24,720 nt of DNA from CAYSRM01 sp964475205 (GTDB taxonomy: Bacteria; Verrucomicrobiota; Kiritimatiellia; UBA8416; CAYSRM01): assembly GCA_964475205.1 (NCBI GenBank), contig CAYYVQ010000044.1, positions 1 through 24,720 on the forward strand, given 5' to 3'. The notes under the pieces are model-generated. The model was given only the letters and a program-made list of their open reading frames with translations. It was not told the origin of the DNA and did no database searches. A program made the position numbers and the translations under genes. This document shows positions 6,812-14,913 of this stretch, piece after piece; the first letter of the stretch is position 1; every line of letters begins with the position of its first letter.

Positions 6812-7251
6812 AACAGCATACTCTTCGCAGGACCTGACATGATTTCCGAAATCCCACCAGGAAATACCGATGAATCAAGCACGATGCTCGAATCCTCATC
6901 ATATATACCCAGCAGAACCGGCTCATGCAATGTTTGCGGGGCTGAAGGATCGTCGGGTTTGGTTATCTGCAAAACCTTGTCATTCTTCTCCTTCACCAGT
7001 GCCGAACACCCGCCGCCGGAGTCTTCGATCTCCCACCCGCGATCCTCACACCAATCCAGAAGCCAGGCATTCTGCATGGCTACCGCCTCCAGCGCCTCGT
7101 AATCGACACCATCCAGCAATGCGCCATTTGCACAATCCAATGCTGTGATCCGATCCGGATACCAATCCTTGCCGCGCTGCTCGCATTCCGCGGTATAGAC
7201 ATACTCCTCGTCTTCGAACGCGATCAATCCCTCAATGCTTCTCGTTTTCAT
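6808..7251 (-). CDS. acidic protein of unknown function, first gene of the operon
   Basis: A 147-residue, strongly acidic protein, dense in Asp and Glu through residues 10-100, with Cys and Trp around 65-85 (a WLLDWCEDRGWEIEDSGGGC stretch). No family is recognised. ATG at 7251 has a GGTGA/GAGAGG-type ribosome binding site upstream and a recognisable minus-strand promoter at 7290-7317. It leads a three-gene unit whose members overlap by 4 bp. The high negative charge would fit a DNA mimic or an inhibitor, but nothing beyond composition supports that. Confidence 0.6.
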   Translation of the reverse strand: MKTRSIEGLIAFEDEEYVYTAECEQRGKDWYPDRITALDCANGALLDGVDYEALEAVAMQNAWLLDWCEDRGWEIEDSGGGCSALVKEKNDKVLQITKPDDPSAPQTLHEPVLLGIYDEDSSIVLDSSVFPGGISEIMSGPAKSMLL

Positions 7252-7289
7252 CTCTGCTCACCTCTCCTGCAATTAACCCAACCAACACA

Positions 7290-7317
7290 AGTATAACTAG
7301 GGCCTAGATAAATGCAA
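7290..7317 (-). promoter_or_regulatory. sigma-70-like promoter with palindromic spacer for the three-gene operon
   Basis: Reading the minus strand, TTGCAT (7317-7312) and TATACT (7295-7290) are separated by 16 nt. They match the -35 and -10 consensus at 4 and 5 of 6 bases. The spacer contains the near-palindrome CTAGGGCCTAG (7297-7307), a natural site for a repressor. The first start codon is about 40 nt downstream. Confidence 0.55.
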
Positions 7318-7623
7318 AGGATTTTTTGCTTCAATTTTTGCGCGCGGTTTCAGATGTTCTCGATGTTCCGGTGGAGACAGCCTTCTGAAAGACCCGATTT
7401 TTTTATGGATTTTAATACTGGAAACCGATCTATTTGAGAGTTATCATAAAAAAGTGACTCTAATTGCTGGTTTTTGCTTTTTAAGCAGTTCTAAACTAAT
7501 AGCTTACAAAGGTATTATCTATTTTTTTTAACTTCTGGTGAAATATAAAGGCTAGGAACCATTGTAGATATTGTAAAGCAGAGTCTTTATGAATTATCGA
7601 ACGTCAAGACTTCAGGGAAGACA
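7318..7623. other. AT-rich intergenic region before the defence operon
   Basis: No gene is seen. The DNA is markedly AT-rich compared with the GC-rich genes that follow. It must hold the promoter of the MutL/Z1 operon. A candidate is TTGCTT with TAATAG 17 nt later near 7475-7505, but several AT-rich hexamers are equally plausible. Such AT-rich leaders are common on transferred islands. Confidence 0.35.
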
Positions 7624-9156
7624 GTGGACTTTTTAGAGAGTAGAACGTCTCAACAAAACTATATCAACTTGATGCCGTCTCCGTCGTCCCTGATGGAGTC
7701 TCTCCGCGACATCGGCTATTCGATAGAAACGGCTGTTGCGGACATCATTGACAACTGCATCACGGCTGGTTCTCACAATGTCGATATTCGTTTTTCATGG
7801 AACGCTGGCAAGCCATGGCTCGCCGTCGCCGACAACGGTTGTGGGATGTCGAAGGCAGAGCTGGTCAGCGCCATGCGTTTCGGCAGCGCAAGTCCGCTCA
7901 AACGTAGGGCAGCGAACGATCTGGGGCGGTTCGGCCTCGGGCTCAAGACCGCGTCCATTTCTCAGTGTCGTCATCTTATCGTCGCAAGCAGGCAGGGCGA
8001 CGAGTTCACCGCGTGCGAGTGGGACCTCGATCAGGTGGAACAAAGTGTGGATGGCCAGTGGCGACTGGGCCTTTTGACTTCCGAGGAATGCGGAGAACAT
8101 ACACTTCTCGGCCACCTCGTTCGTGACATCCTCGCGCCGCATGACTCAGGTACGCTTGTCCTCTGGCAACGCTTCGACCGCCTGGGCGAACTCGGCGCGC
8201 CGCTTGCCCGTGAGCGTACTTTCAACGCTTTGCTTGGCAGTGTTCGCAGTCACTTGGAACTCGTTTTCCATCGCTATATCCGTTCAGATCCCGGCAAGCG
8301 GCGCTTGAACATCACCATGAACGGGGGAGAACTGGCCGGCTTTGACCCGTTCCACCCAGGGACACTGGCAACCCAGGAGCTGCCCGTGCAGAGATTCCGT
8401 GTCGAAGATCAGGAGGTCGTGGTCCAGCCATACGTTCTCCCGCACCACACCAAGGTATCAAGGGAGGACTACGACAGATACGCTGGCGAGGGCGGGTACC
8501 TCCACAACCAAGGTTTCTACGTCTACCGCAATCGCCGTTTAATTATCAAAGCTACGTGGTTTCGGCTCATGAAGAAGGCGGAACTCAGCAAGCTGGTACG
8601 CGTGCGCGTCGATATTCCCAACACACTTGATCATCTTTGGAAAATCGACGTCAAGAAGTCCGCTGCATCTCCGCCGGAAAGTGTGCGGCAGCAACTGCGG
8701 CAGGTGCTTGGCCGCATAGAGATTCAGGGACGACGTGTATACACCCAGACGGGGCAGCGCCTCGCGGCAAAGGTGCAGACACCTGCCTGGCACAAGAGAG
8801 CCAAGAGTGGGAGCATCTTCTATGAGATCAACAGAGACTACCCACCACTGAAGCAACTCAAGGCCACAATGCAGGACGACCAGAGAGAAACCTTCGATGC
8901 ACTCCTCTCCACTTTGGAACAGACGTTTCCGCGCGATCTCTTTTTCCATGACGTGGCTGACACCCCGGAGAAACTGAAGGCCCCCGTCATTGACCAGTCA
9001 GCTCTTGAGAATCTGCTGGATCAGTTTCTTGCCTTCTGGTCACCGGAGGACATCTCCTCAGAAGAACTGGCAGAACGTATCCTGGCCGCCGAGCCCTTCG
9101 CCTCTAACCGGGACGCGGCGAAGTCACTCCTCACTGAGCGAGGTTACCTGTCATGA
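7624..9156 (+). CDS. MutL/MORC-like GHKL ATPase of a Z1-type restriction system
   Basis: The 510-residue protein has a full GHKL (Bergerat) ATP site: an N-box with Glu35 and IIDN (41-44), ADNGCGM (69-75) and GRFGLGLKTA (101-110). This is the form found in prokaryotic MORC/MutL homologues of restriction systems, not the histidine-kinase form. The centre resembles the S5-fold transducer (a YVYRNRRLI segment near 300) and the C-terminal 150 residues are helical. By analogy it dimerises on ATP binding and clamps DNA, working with the Z1 protein whose start overlaps its stop by 4 bp. The start taken is GTG at 7624 with AGGGA five nt upstream. ATG at 7672 is an alternative that still keeps the N-box. 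Confidence 0.9.
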   Translation: MDFLESRTSQQNYINLMPSPSSLMESLRDIGYSIETAVADIIDNCITAGSHNVDIRFSWNAGKPWLAVADNGCGMSKAELVSAMRFGSASPLKRRAANDLGRFGLGLKTASISQCRHLIVASRQGDEFTACEWDLDQVEQSVDGQWRLGLLTSEECGEHTLLGHLVRDILAPHDSGTLVLWQRFDRLGELGAPLARERTFNALLGSVRSHLELVFHRYIRSDPGKRRLNITMNGGELAGFDPFHPGTLATQELPVQRFRVEDQEVVVQPYVLPHHTKVSREDYDRYAGEGGYLHNQGFYVYRNRRLIIKATWFRLMKKAELSKLVRVRVDIPNTLDHLWKIDVKKSAASPPESVRQQLRQVLGRIEIQGRRVYTQTGQRLAAKVQTPAWHKRAKSGSIFYEINRDYPPLKQLKATMQDDQRETFDALLSTLEQTFPRDLFFHDVADTPEKLKAPVIDQSALENLLDQFLAFWSPEDISSEELAERILAAEPFASNRDAAKSLLTERGYLS

Positions 9157-11882
9157 TCGATTATCTGGAGATGATTGAAGACAATGCCGCAGGGCTGCTC
9201 TCTAACGACGACCCCTCGACCGTGGGGCGCGATCGTATCTCCCAAGCCGTCACCATGGCATCGCAAACAGTCGAGATGATGCACGGGAAGTGCGTCAGGG
9301 AAGGTGACGCCGACTATCTTGTCCGCAAGCTGGAGACACGCTTCGACATCGGCATGTCGCTTGGCACCATGTTCTCCTCTGAGGAATACCGCCCATGGCT
9401 GGATGCGGCCCGTGCCGACATCTCCTGGTACTACTGGAAACGCTACCAGCGGCTATTGCGGCAGAATCGATTTCCACCTCAAGTCGTCACCAGCCTTCAC
9501 AACATCACTGACCAGATCCTTGACCATCTGGAGAATCCGCAGAAGCCGGGAACCTGGGCACGGAAAGGTATGGTCGTGGGCCACGTTCAGTCAGGTAAGA
9601 CGGCAAACTACACGGGCCTCGTCTGCAAGGCTGCCGATGCCGGCTACCGGATCATTATTGTCCTGGCCGGCATGCTCAATTCGCTCCGCAACCAGACTCA
9701 AGTGCGGGTCGACGACGGATTCATCGGCGTCGACAGCTTGCGCGTTCTCGACGACATCCCCCTCGAAGACAAGCTCACGGGCGTAGGGCGTATCGACCCG
9801 GATCGCCGCGCTGTCTCATTCACCACCAGCAAGCAGGATTTCAACGCGGGAATGGCGCGTCAGATTGGCATGCATCTTGACGCCCTGAATGAGCCACTCG
9901 TTCTTGTCATCAAGAAGAACGTGAACACCCTGCGCAACCTCATCCAGTGGCTGAAACACAACAATCCACACAACCTGCAGGCGCACCCAATGCTCCTGGT
10001 CGATGATGAAGCGGATCATGCGTCCATCAACACCAATAAGCCAGGGGTGGATGCCACTGCGATTAATGCACATATCCGCGAACTGTTGCACCTGTTTGAC
10101 CGTTCCTCATTTGTCGGCTATACAGCGACACCGTTCGCCAATATCTTCATCGATCCAGAAACCGATGATGAAATGCTCGGTGACGACCTGTTTCCTCGCG
10201 ACTTTGTCCATAGCCTCGATCCGCCCGACAACTACGTCGGCCCCGACTCCGTTTTCGGCGACGATGCGCAGCTGTCTCTCCTTCGGCCAGTCGACGATTT
10301 CGGAGACTTCCTGCCTTTGCGGCACAAGAAAGACGAGTCGCCAGAAGCTCTCCCGGACAGCCTGATGCAGGCCGTCCGGGTATTCATCTTGGTCCGCGCC
10401 CTTCGTCTTCTTCGCGGCCATGTTGACCAGCATCATTCCATGATGGTCAACGTCAGTCGCTTCACGGCAGTGCAGTCCAAGGTGAAGCTTCTCATCTCCG
10501 AATACGTTGACCATCTGCGCACCGCGATAGACAGCTACTCACTTCTGCCGGAGCGTGACGCTGCTCAAAACTCAGACATTTCCGATCTACGCTCTACATG
10601 GGCCAGTGAATTTGCCGATATTGCCCCGGACTGGACCACTGTCCAGCGCACATTGAAGGATGCCGTCTCGCCCATCCGTGTGATAGAGGTCAACTCGTCT
10701 GCCGCTGCGGAACCCCTGGACTACAACAATTTCGACTACCCCAACGGCCGGTGTGTTATCGCCGTTGGGGGGCTCAGTCTATCCCGGGGGCTGACGCTTG
10801 AGGGCCTGAGTGTCAGTTACTTCCTCCGAAATTCCGTGATGTACGACACCTTGATGCAGATGGGTCGTTGGTTCGGATATCGGGACGGGTACGCGGACCT
10901 TTGCCGCATCTACATGACCGAAGACGCTGCCTCCTGGTACAGGCACATTGCGGATGTCATTCGAGAGCTGCGTAGCGAGTTCGCCCGAATGAAGGCCGCT
11001 GGCATGTCGCCCAGCGATTTCGGTCTTTGTGTCCGCAGTCACCCTGAGTCTCTCATCGTGACCGCGCGGAACAAGATGCGCACCGGCAGAAACGTGCTTC
11101 GCCAGGTTGACCTTACAGGACGCTTGGTCGAGACATCCGTCCTGCATGGTGCCCCTGAGATAGTGTCTGCGAACCTGAAAGCGATCGGCGACATGGCGGC
11201 AGCGGCCGGAGAGAACGGAGAAGATGGCGCACTCTCGGTCGGCAGCGGCTTTCTCTGGAATCGCGTGCCCGTTGCCCATGTGCTCGACTTCCTCGGTGCA
11301 TTCCAGAACCATCCAGCGTCACAGCTCACGGAACAGCGCCCTTTGCAGGACTACGTGCAGTGGCTTCGCGATTCTGAAGGCATGACTGAATGGGACGTAG
11401 TTCTCATAGGTCTTTCATCAAGAGCATCGTCTGCCGGAGATATCTCCATCCCCGGCTGTTCACTCCGCATTCGGCCGCAGCGCCGCAATGTCCTCGTTGC
11501 AGGAGATAGCGCCTCGACCAGCCGCATTGAACTCAACCGTCGTCGCGTCGCCTCGCGCGGCGCAGAAAGAGCCGGTCTGACGGCAGAACAGATACAGGAA
11601 GCTGAAGCGGAGTACGGAGAAGGCAGCAATATCCCCGATCACGCGTATCGCGGGAAACGAGTCGCCCCCCTCCTGATGCTGCATGTACTTGACTGCCGAG
11701 AAGAGAACAGCGCCGATGTGCCGCTCTTCCCACATGGCATCGGAGCCTATGGAATCAGCTTCCCGGGTATTGCGGGCACGCGCCGGCCGCGCAAACTTGC
11801 CGAATATGTTGTCAACACCGTGTGGTGGCAGCAGCAGTACCTTGATCTGGTTGAGGACGAAGAGGGGGACGACGATGCATAA
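9153..11882 (+). CDS. Z1-domain superfamily II ATPase (endonuclease/helicase-like motor)
   Basis: The 909-residue protein has the Z1 set of helicase motifs: Walker A GHVQSGKT (143-150), an acidic VDDEADH box (283-289), a GYTATPFAN motif III (322-330), SRGLTLEG (544-551) and QMGRWFGYR (569-577), where the arginine finger lies. Residues 1-140 form a helical N-terminal region and about 600-909 a family-specific C-terminal region. Z1 proteins are found next to MORC-like ATPases in restriction operons (Iyer, Abhiman and Aravind) and probably translocate on or remodel DNA for the nuclease. The gene overlaps both neighbours, by 4 bp before and 8 bp after, so it is clearly part of one operon. No nuclease motif is evident in it. 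Confidence 0.92.
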   Translation: MIDYLEMIEDNAAGLLSNDDPSTVGRDRISQAVTMASQTVEMMHGKCVREGDADYLVRKLETRFDIGMSLGTMFSSEEYRPWLDAARADISWYYWKRYQRLLRQNRFPPQVVTSLHNITDQILDHLENPQKPGTWARKGMVVGHVQSGKTANYTGLVCKAADAGYRIIIVLAGMLNSLRNQTQVRVDDGFIGVDSLRVLDDIPLEDKLTGVGRIDPDRRAVSFTTSKQDFNAGMARQIGMHLDALNEPLVLVIKKNVNTLRNLIQWLKHNNPHNLQAHPMLLVDDEADHASINTNKPGVDATAINAHIRELLHLFDRSSFVGYTATPFANIFIDPETDDEMLGDDLFPRDFVHSLDPPDNYVGPDSVFGDDAQLSLLRPVDDFGDFLPLRHKKDESPEALPDSLMQAVRVFILVRALRLLRGHVDQHHSMMVNVSRFTAVQSKVKLLISEYVDHLRTAIDSYSLLPERDAAQNSDISDLRSTWASEFADIAPDWTTVQRTLKDAVSPIRVIEVNSSAAAEPLDYNNFDYPNGRCVIAVGGLSLSRGLTLEGLSVSYFLRNSVMYDTLMQMGRWFGYRDGYADLCRIYMTEDAASWYRHIADVIRELRSEFARMKAAGMSPSDFGLCVRSHPESLIVTARNKMRTGRNVLRQVDLTGRLVETSVLHGAPEIVSANLKAIGDMAAAAGENGEDGALSVGSGFLWNRVPVAHVLDFLGAFQNHPASQLTEQRPLQDYVQWLRDSEGMTEWDVVLIGLSSRASSAGDISIPGCSLRIRPQRRNVLVAGDSASTSRIELNRRRVASRGAERAGLTAEQIQEAEAEYGEGSNIPDHAYRGKRVAPLLMLHVLDCREENSADVPLFPHGIGAYGISFPGIAGTRRPRKLAEYVVNTVWWQQQYLDLVEDEEGDDDA

Positions 11883-12846
11883 TCCATGGGACACCATCTC
11901 CCAGCCGACGAACGATGTCAGCGCCCGCCGTATCGATCACACACATGCGCTCGACCTGTTCTGGGCACGGGACCACTTGGGCCGGTATCTCTTCATCTTC
12001 GAGTTGCCCCCCGATGCCGTGATGCAGCAATCGAATCTTCCGGCCCTCGCCGGCATGCAACTCACCCACATGCCCGCCTCAGGTGAAGTCCCGGCACGCA
12101 TGGTGCTCGTCCTGAACGAAAAGACCAACTGGGAGATATTCCTCGCGCTGTGCAATGACCTGGTCCACACGACACGGAACTGCAAAGGCATCCAGGAGGC
12201 AGTCCAGACAATCCTTCGTCGTCTCGGGAGGTGGCAGGAGTTCCTGAAGAAGCAACGACCGGGGCTCCTGTCGGAAGAGCAGATCAAAGGGCTGATAGGC
12301 GAGCTTCTCTTCATTCGCGACACCCTTAACCCGGAGTTTGGCCCGGCACAAGCCATTACGTTCTGGCAAGGGCCGGAGACGCTACCCCAAGACTTCAATG
12401 TGAATGACTGCGCCATCGAGGTGAAGTGTCAGTCGGGAGTGAGCCAACCGACTGTCCGGATATCCTCGGCAGAGCAGCTCTGCCCTCAGCTTCCCGAAAT
12501 GTACCTGCGGGTCCTCACACTGGGGCGCACCGCCCCCGACAACAGCGAGGCCATCAACCTTCCTCTTCTCGTCGATCAGATCCGGCAAGCGCTGGACACC
12601 TGTTCGCCCCCCGCACTCGAAAGATTCAACGATCTCCTCTTCATGACAGGTTACGTGGACTCCGAACGATATCGCGATTTCAGCTACCTTCTTGCCGGCC
12701 AGGCCATGTTTCACGTCGTCGATGGCTTTCCCCGGATCTGCCCGGACGACCTCCCCGCGGGGATCGCCCGCCTGTCATATTCCGTTAGCCTGTCGGAATG
12801 CGCCCCCTTCAAGGGCGCACCCGACTGGATGGAGAACAGCCCATGA
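11875..12846 (+). CDS. PD-(D/E)XK-motif protein of the DUF4420 type, likely nuclease of the operon
   Basis: The 323-residue protein carries a restriction-endonuclease core: a helix with Glu143 (GLIGELLFI, 139-147), then Asp173 in PQDFNVND, and the catalytic IEVK (181-184). This is the layout of the PD-(D/E)XK family PF14390 found beside Z1 proteins. All expected active-site residues are present, so it should cut DNA. The ATG at 11875 is chosen because GAGGGGG lies 7 nt upstream and it overlaps the Z1 stop by 8 bp. The frame is open further upstream but only inside the Z1 gene. Its stop overlaps the AIPR start (ATGA). Confidence 0.88.
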   Translation: MHNPWDTISQPTNDVSARRIDHTHALDLFWARDHLGRYLFIFELPPDAVMQQSNLPALAGMQLTHMPASGEVPARMVLVLNEKTNWEIFLALCNDLVHTTRNCKGIQEAVQTILRRLGRWQEFLKKQRPGLLSEEQIKGLIGELLFIRDTLNPEFGPAQAITFWQGPETLPQDFNVNDCAIEVKCQSGVSQPTVRISSAEQLCPQLPEMYLRVLTLGRTAPDNSEAINLPLLVDQIRQALDTCSPPALERFNDLLFMTGYVDSERYRDFSYLLAGQAMFHVVDGFPRICPDDLPAGIARLSYSVSLSECAPFKGAPDWMENSP

Positions 12847-14903
12847 GCGAAATCAACGAGTTCTACACTGAATTCATGCAGGAAATCTATGCGCGTTCCG
12901 GCGCGGAAGGCGACTTCAACGAGGCGATCTTCACGGAACGGATGTGCGAGTTCCTGGTGGAACAGGCTGCAATAGAAGATTTCGCGTACGTCGGCTACAA
13001 GAAGAGCCCCATCGGGCTTCGCGTCGATGCATGGGATTACGGCGAGGATAGTGGAACACTGCGGCTCTTTGTGACCGACTTCCGCTCCCAGAAGGAGCTG
13101 GCAACACTTACGAACACCGATATCACGAAGCACTTCAGGCAAGCGCAGCGTTTCTTTGAGCGAAGCCTGTCACGTGATTTCTTCGAAAGCCTAGAGGAAA
13201 GCTCGCCCAGCTATGGACTGGCCCGCGACATTTACGAGCGGAACGCACGGGGAGACATCGAGAAGCTGCATCTCTTTCTCCTGAGCAATGGTGCGTTAAG
13301 CGCCCGCGTCCAGTCCGTCGATCTCGACCCCGTCTCAGGCTATGCCTGCACATCCCACGTGTGGGACATCGGCCGCGTGTTCCGGATCGAATCCTCAAAG
13401 AAGATGCGCGAGGACACGGTGGTCAGGTTCGACACAAACGGCGAAAAGGGGTTGCCTTGTCTTCCTGCCTTCACGGGTACAGATGAATGCGAATCGTATC
13501 TGCTCGTCATGCCCGGAGCTCTTGTTGCTGAACTGTACGATCGTTACGGCGAGCGCCTGCTCGAGCAGAATGTCCGTACGTTTCTGCAGTTCCGCGGGAA
13601 AGTTAACAAGGGCATCCGTAACACGATTCAGAATGAACCCGAGATGTTCTTCTCATACAACAACGGGCTTTCCGCGACGGCCGAGAGCGTCGAAACGACG
13701 AAATCTCGGGATCGGATCGTCTCTGTCACAAACCTCCAGGTGGTGAACGGCGGCCAGACTACCGCTGCAATCTTCATGTCAACCAGGCAGAAGAATCAGC
13801 GCCCCGACCTTTCCAGTGTATACGTTCAGGTCAAGCTTTCCGTTGTTCCCACGGAGAGAGTTGAGGAGGTCGTCCCCCGAATCTCGGAGTACGCGAACAC
13901 GCAGAACAAGGTCAATGCAGCCGACTTCTTCTCGAATCACCCATTCCATCTTCGGATCGAGGAAATCTCACGTCGGCTGTGGGCTCCATCTGCCGAGGGA
14001 GGACTCAAAGAGACGCGCTGGTTCTATGAACGCGCCCGGGGCCAGTTCGCCAACGCGCAGGCTAGCATGACCCCCGCAGAGAAGCGCAGGTTCCTGTCGA
14101 AGTATCCCAAGAGCCAGATGTTTACCAAGACGGACTTGGCCAAGTTTGAAAACTCGTTCGCGCTTATGCCAGAGACCGTCAGTAAGGGCGCACAGAAAAA
14201 CTTCGCAGCATTCGCCTGCGAGATCGGCAACCGATGGGACCGCAATGAGAAACAGTTCAATGAACTGTATTTCAAGCGCTTGATCGCCAAGGCCGTAGTC
14301 TTCCGCTATCTCGACCGCAACATCATGAAGCAACCGTGGTACGGCGGCTACAAGGCGAACATCGTGACATACTCCATCGCCAAACTCGTCGATATGATTG
14401 CCGGGACGGGCGAACACCTTGACCTCAGTCGCATCTGGCGAGAACAGGACCTCACGGACGCGCTTAAGGCGCAGCTTCTGGAGATTGCAGAGGCGGTCAA
14501 TGATGAAATCCAGAACACTCCAGAGGAAATCACCAACGTCACAGAATGGTGCAAGAAACAGGCATGCTGGGCGCACGTTCAGAATCTTCGCATCTCTCTC
14601 AGTCGCGCCCTGCGCGAAGAGCTGGTTGCCCGTGAGGAAACAGCGCATCGGGAGAAGGAAGCAGTCAGAACGCAGACGATCCAGAATAGCATCCATGCCC
14701 AGGCCCATGTCGTAGAAGCGGGGGCCGCCTACTGGCAGCGCCTCAGCGCTTGGAATGAGGAGACCCGAGTTCTCAGCCCAAAGGAGATGGGCGTTCTTGC
14801 CATTGCCTGCCATATCCCGAACAAGCTTCCGACCGAGAAACAGTGCACTGTGCTTGTGAGGGCAGAACGACGAGCCATATCTGAAGGCTTCGTGCCGGAA
14901 TAG
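12843..14903 (+). CDS. AIPR protein (abortive-infection/phage-resistance family)
   Basis: The 686-residue protein belongs to the AIPR family (PF10592). Marker segments are NVRTFLQFRGKVNKGIRNTI (243-262), FFSYNNGLSATA (269-280) and LQVVNGGQTTAAI (298-310). Before them, VDAWDY (61-66) and LRLFVTDFRS (73-82) look like a degenerate PD-(D/E)XK core in which the usual lysine is Arg81, so the N-terminal domain may bind rather than cut DNA. The C-terminal 200 residues are helical. The start overlaps the stop of the nuclease gene by 4 bp. Within Z1 operons AIPR is a constant member, but its exact biochemical role is not known to me. Confidence 0.88.
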   Translation: MSEINEFYTEFMQEIYARSGAEGDFNEAIFTERMCEFLVEQAAIEDFAYVGYKKSPIGLRVDAWDYGEDSGTLRLFVTDFRSQKELATLTNTDITKHFRQAQRFFERSLSRDFFESLEESSPSYGLARDIYERNARGDIEKLHLFLLSNGALSARVQSVDLDPVSGYACTSHVWDIGRVFRIESSKKMREDTVVRFDTNGEKGLPCLPAFTGTDECESYLLVMPGALVAELYDRYGERLLEQNVRTFLQFRGKVNKGIRNTIQNEPEMFFSYNNGLSATAESVETTKSRDRIVSVTNLQVVNGGQTTAAIFMSTRQKNQRPDLSSVYVQVKLSVVPTERVEEVVPRISEYANTQNKVNAADFFSNHPFHLRIEEISRRLWAPSAEGGLKETRWFYERARGQFANAQASMTPAEKRRFLSKYPKSQMFTKTDLAKFENSFALMPETVSKGAQKNFAAFACEIGNRWDRNEKQFNELYFKRLIAKAVVFRYLDRNIMKQPWYGGYKANIVTYSIAKLVDMIAGTGEHLDLSRIWREQDLTDALKAQLLEIAEAVNDEIQNTPEEITNVTEWCKKQACWAHVQNLRISLSRALREELVAREETAHREKEAVRTQTIQNSIHAQAHVVEAGAAYWQRLSAWNEETRVLSPKEMGVLAIACHIPNKLPTEKQCTVLVRAERRAISEGFVPE

Positions 14904-14913
14904 GAGAACAGTG

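Noticed and set aside
11683..11874. Upstream extension of the PD-(D/E)XK gene
   Set aside because: It lies inside the Z1 gene. ATG 11875 has a GAGGGGG ribosome binding site and the usual operon overlap.
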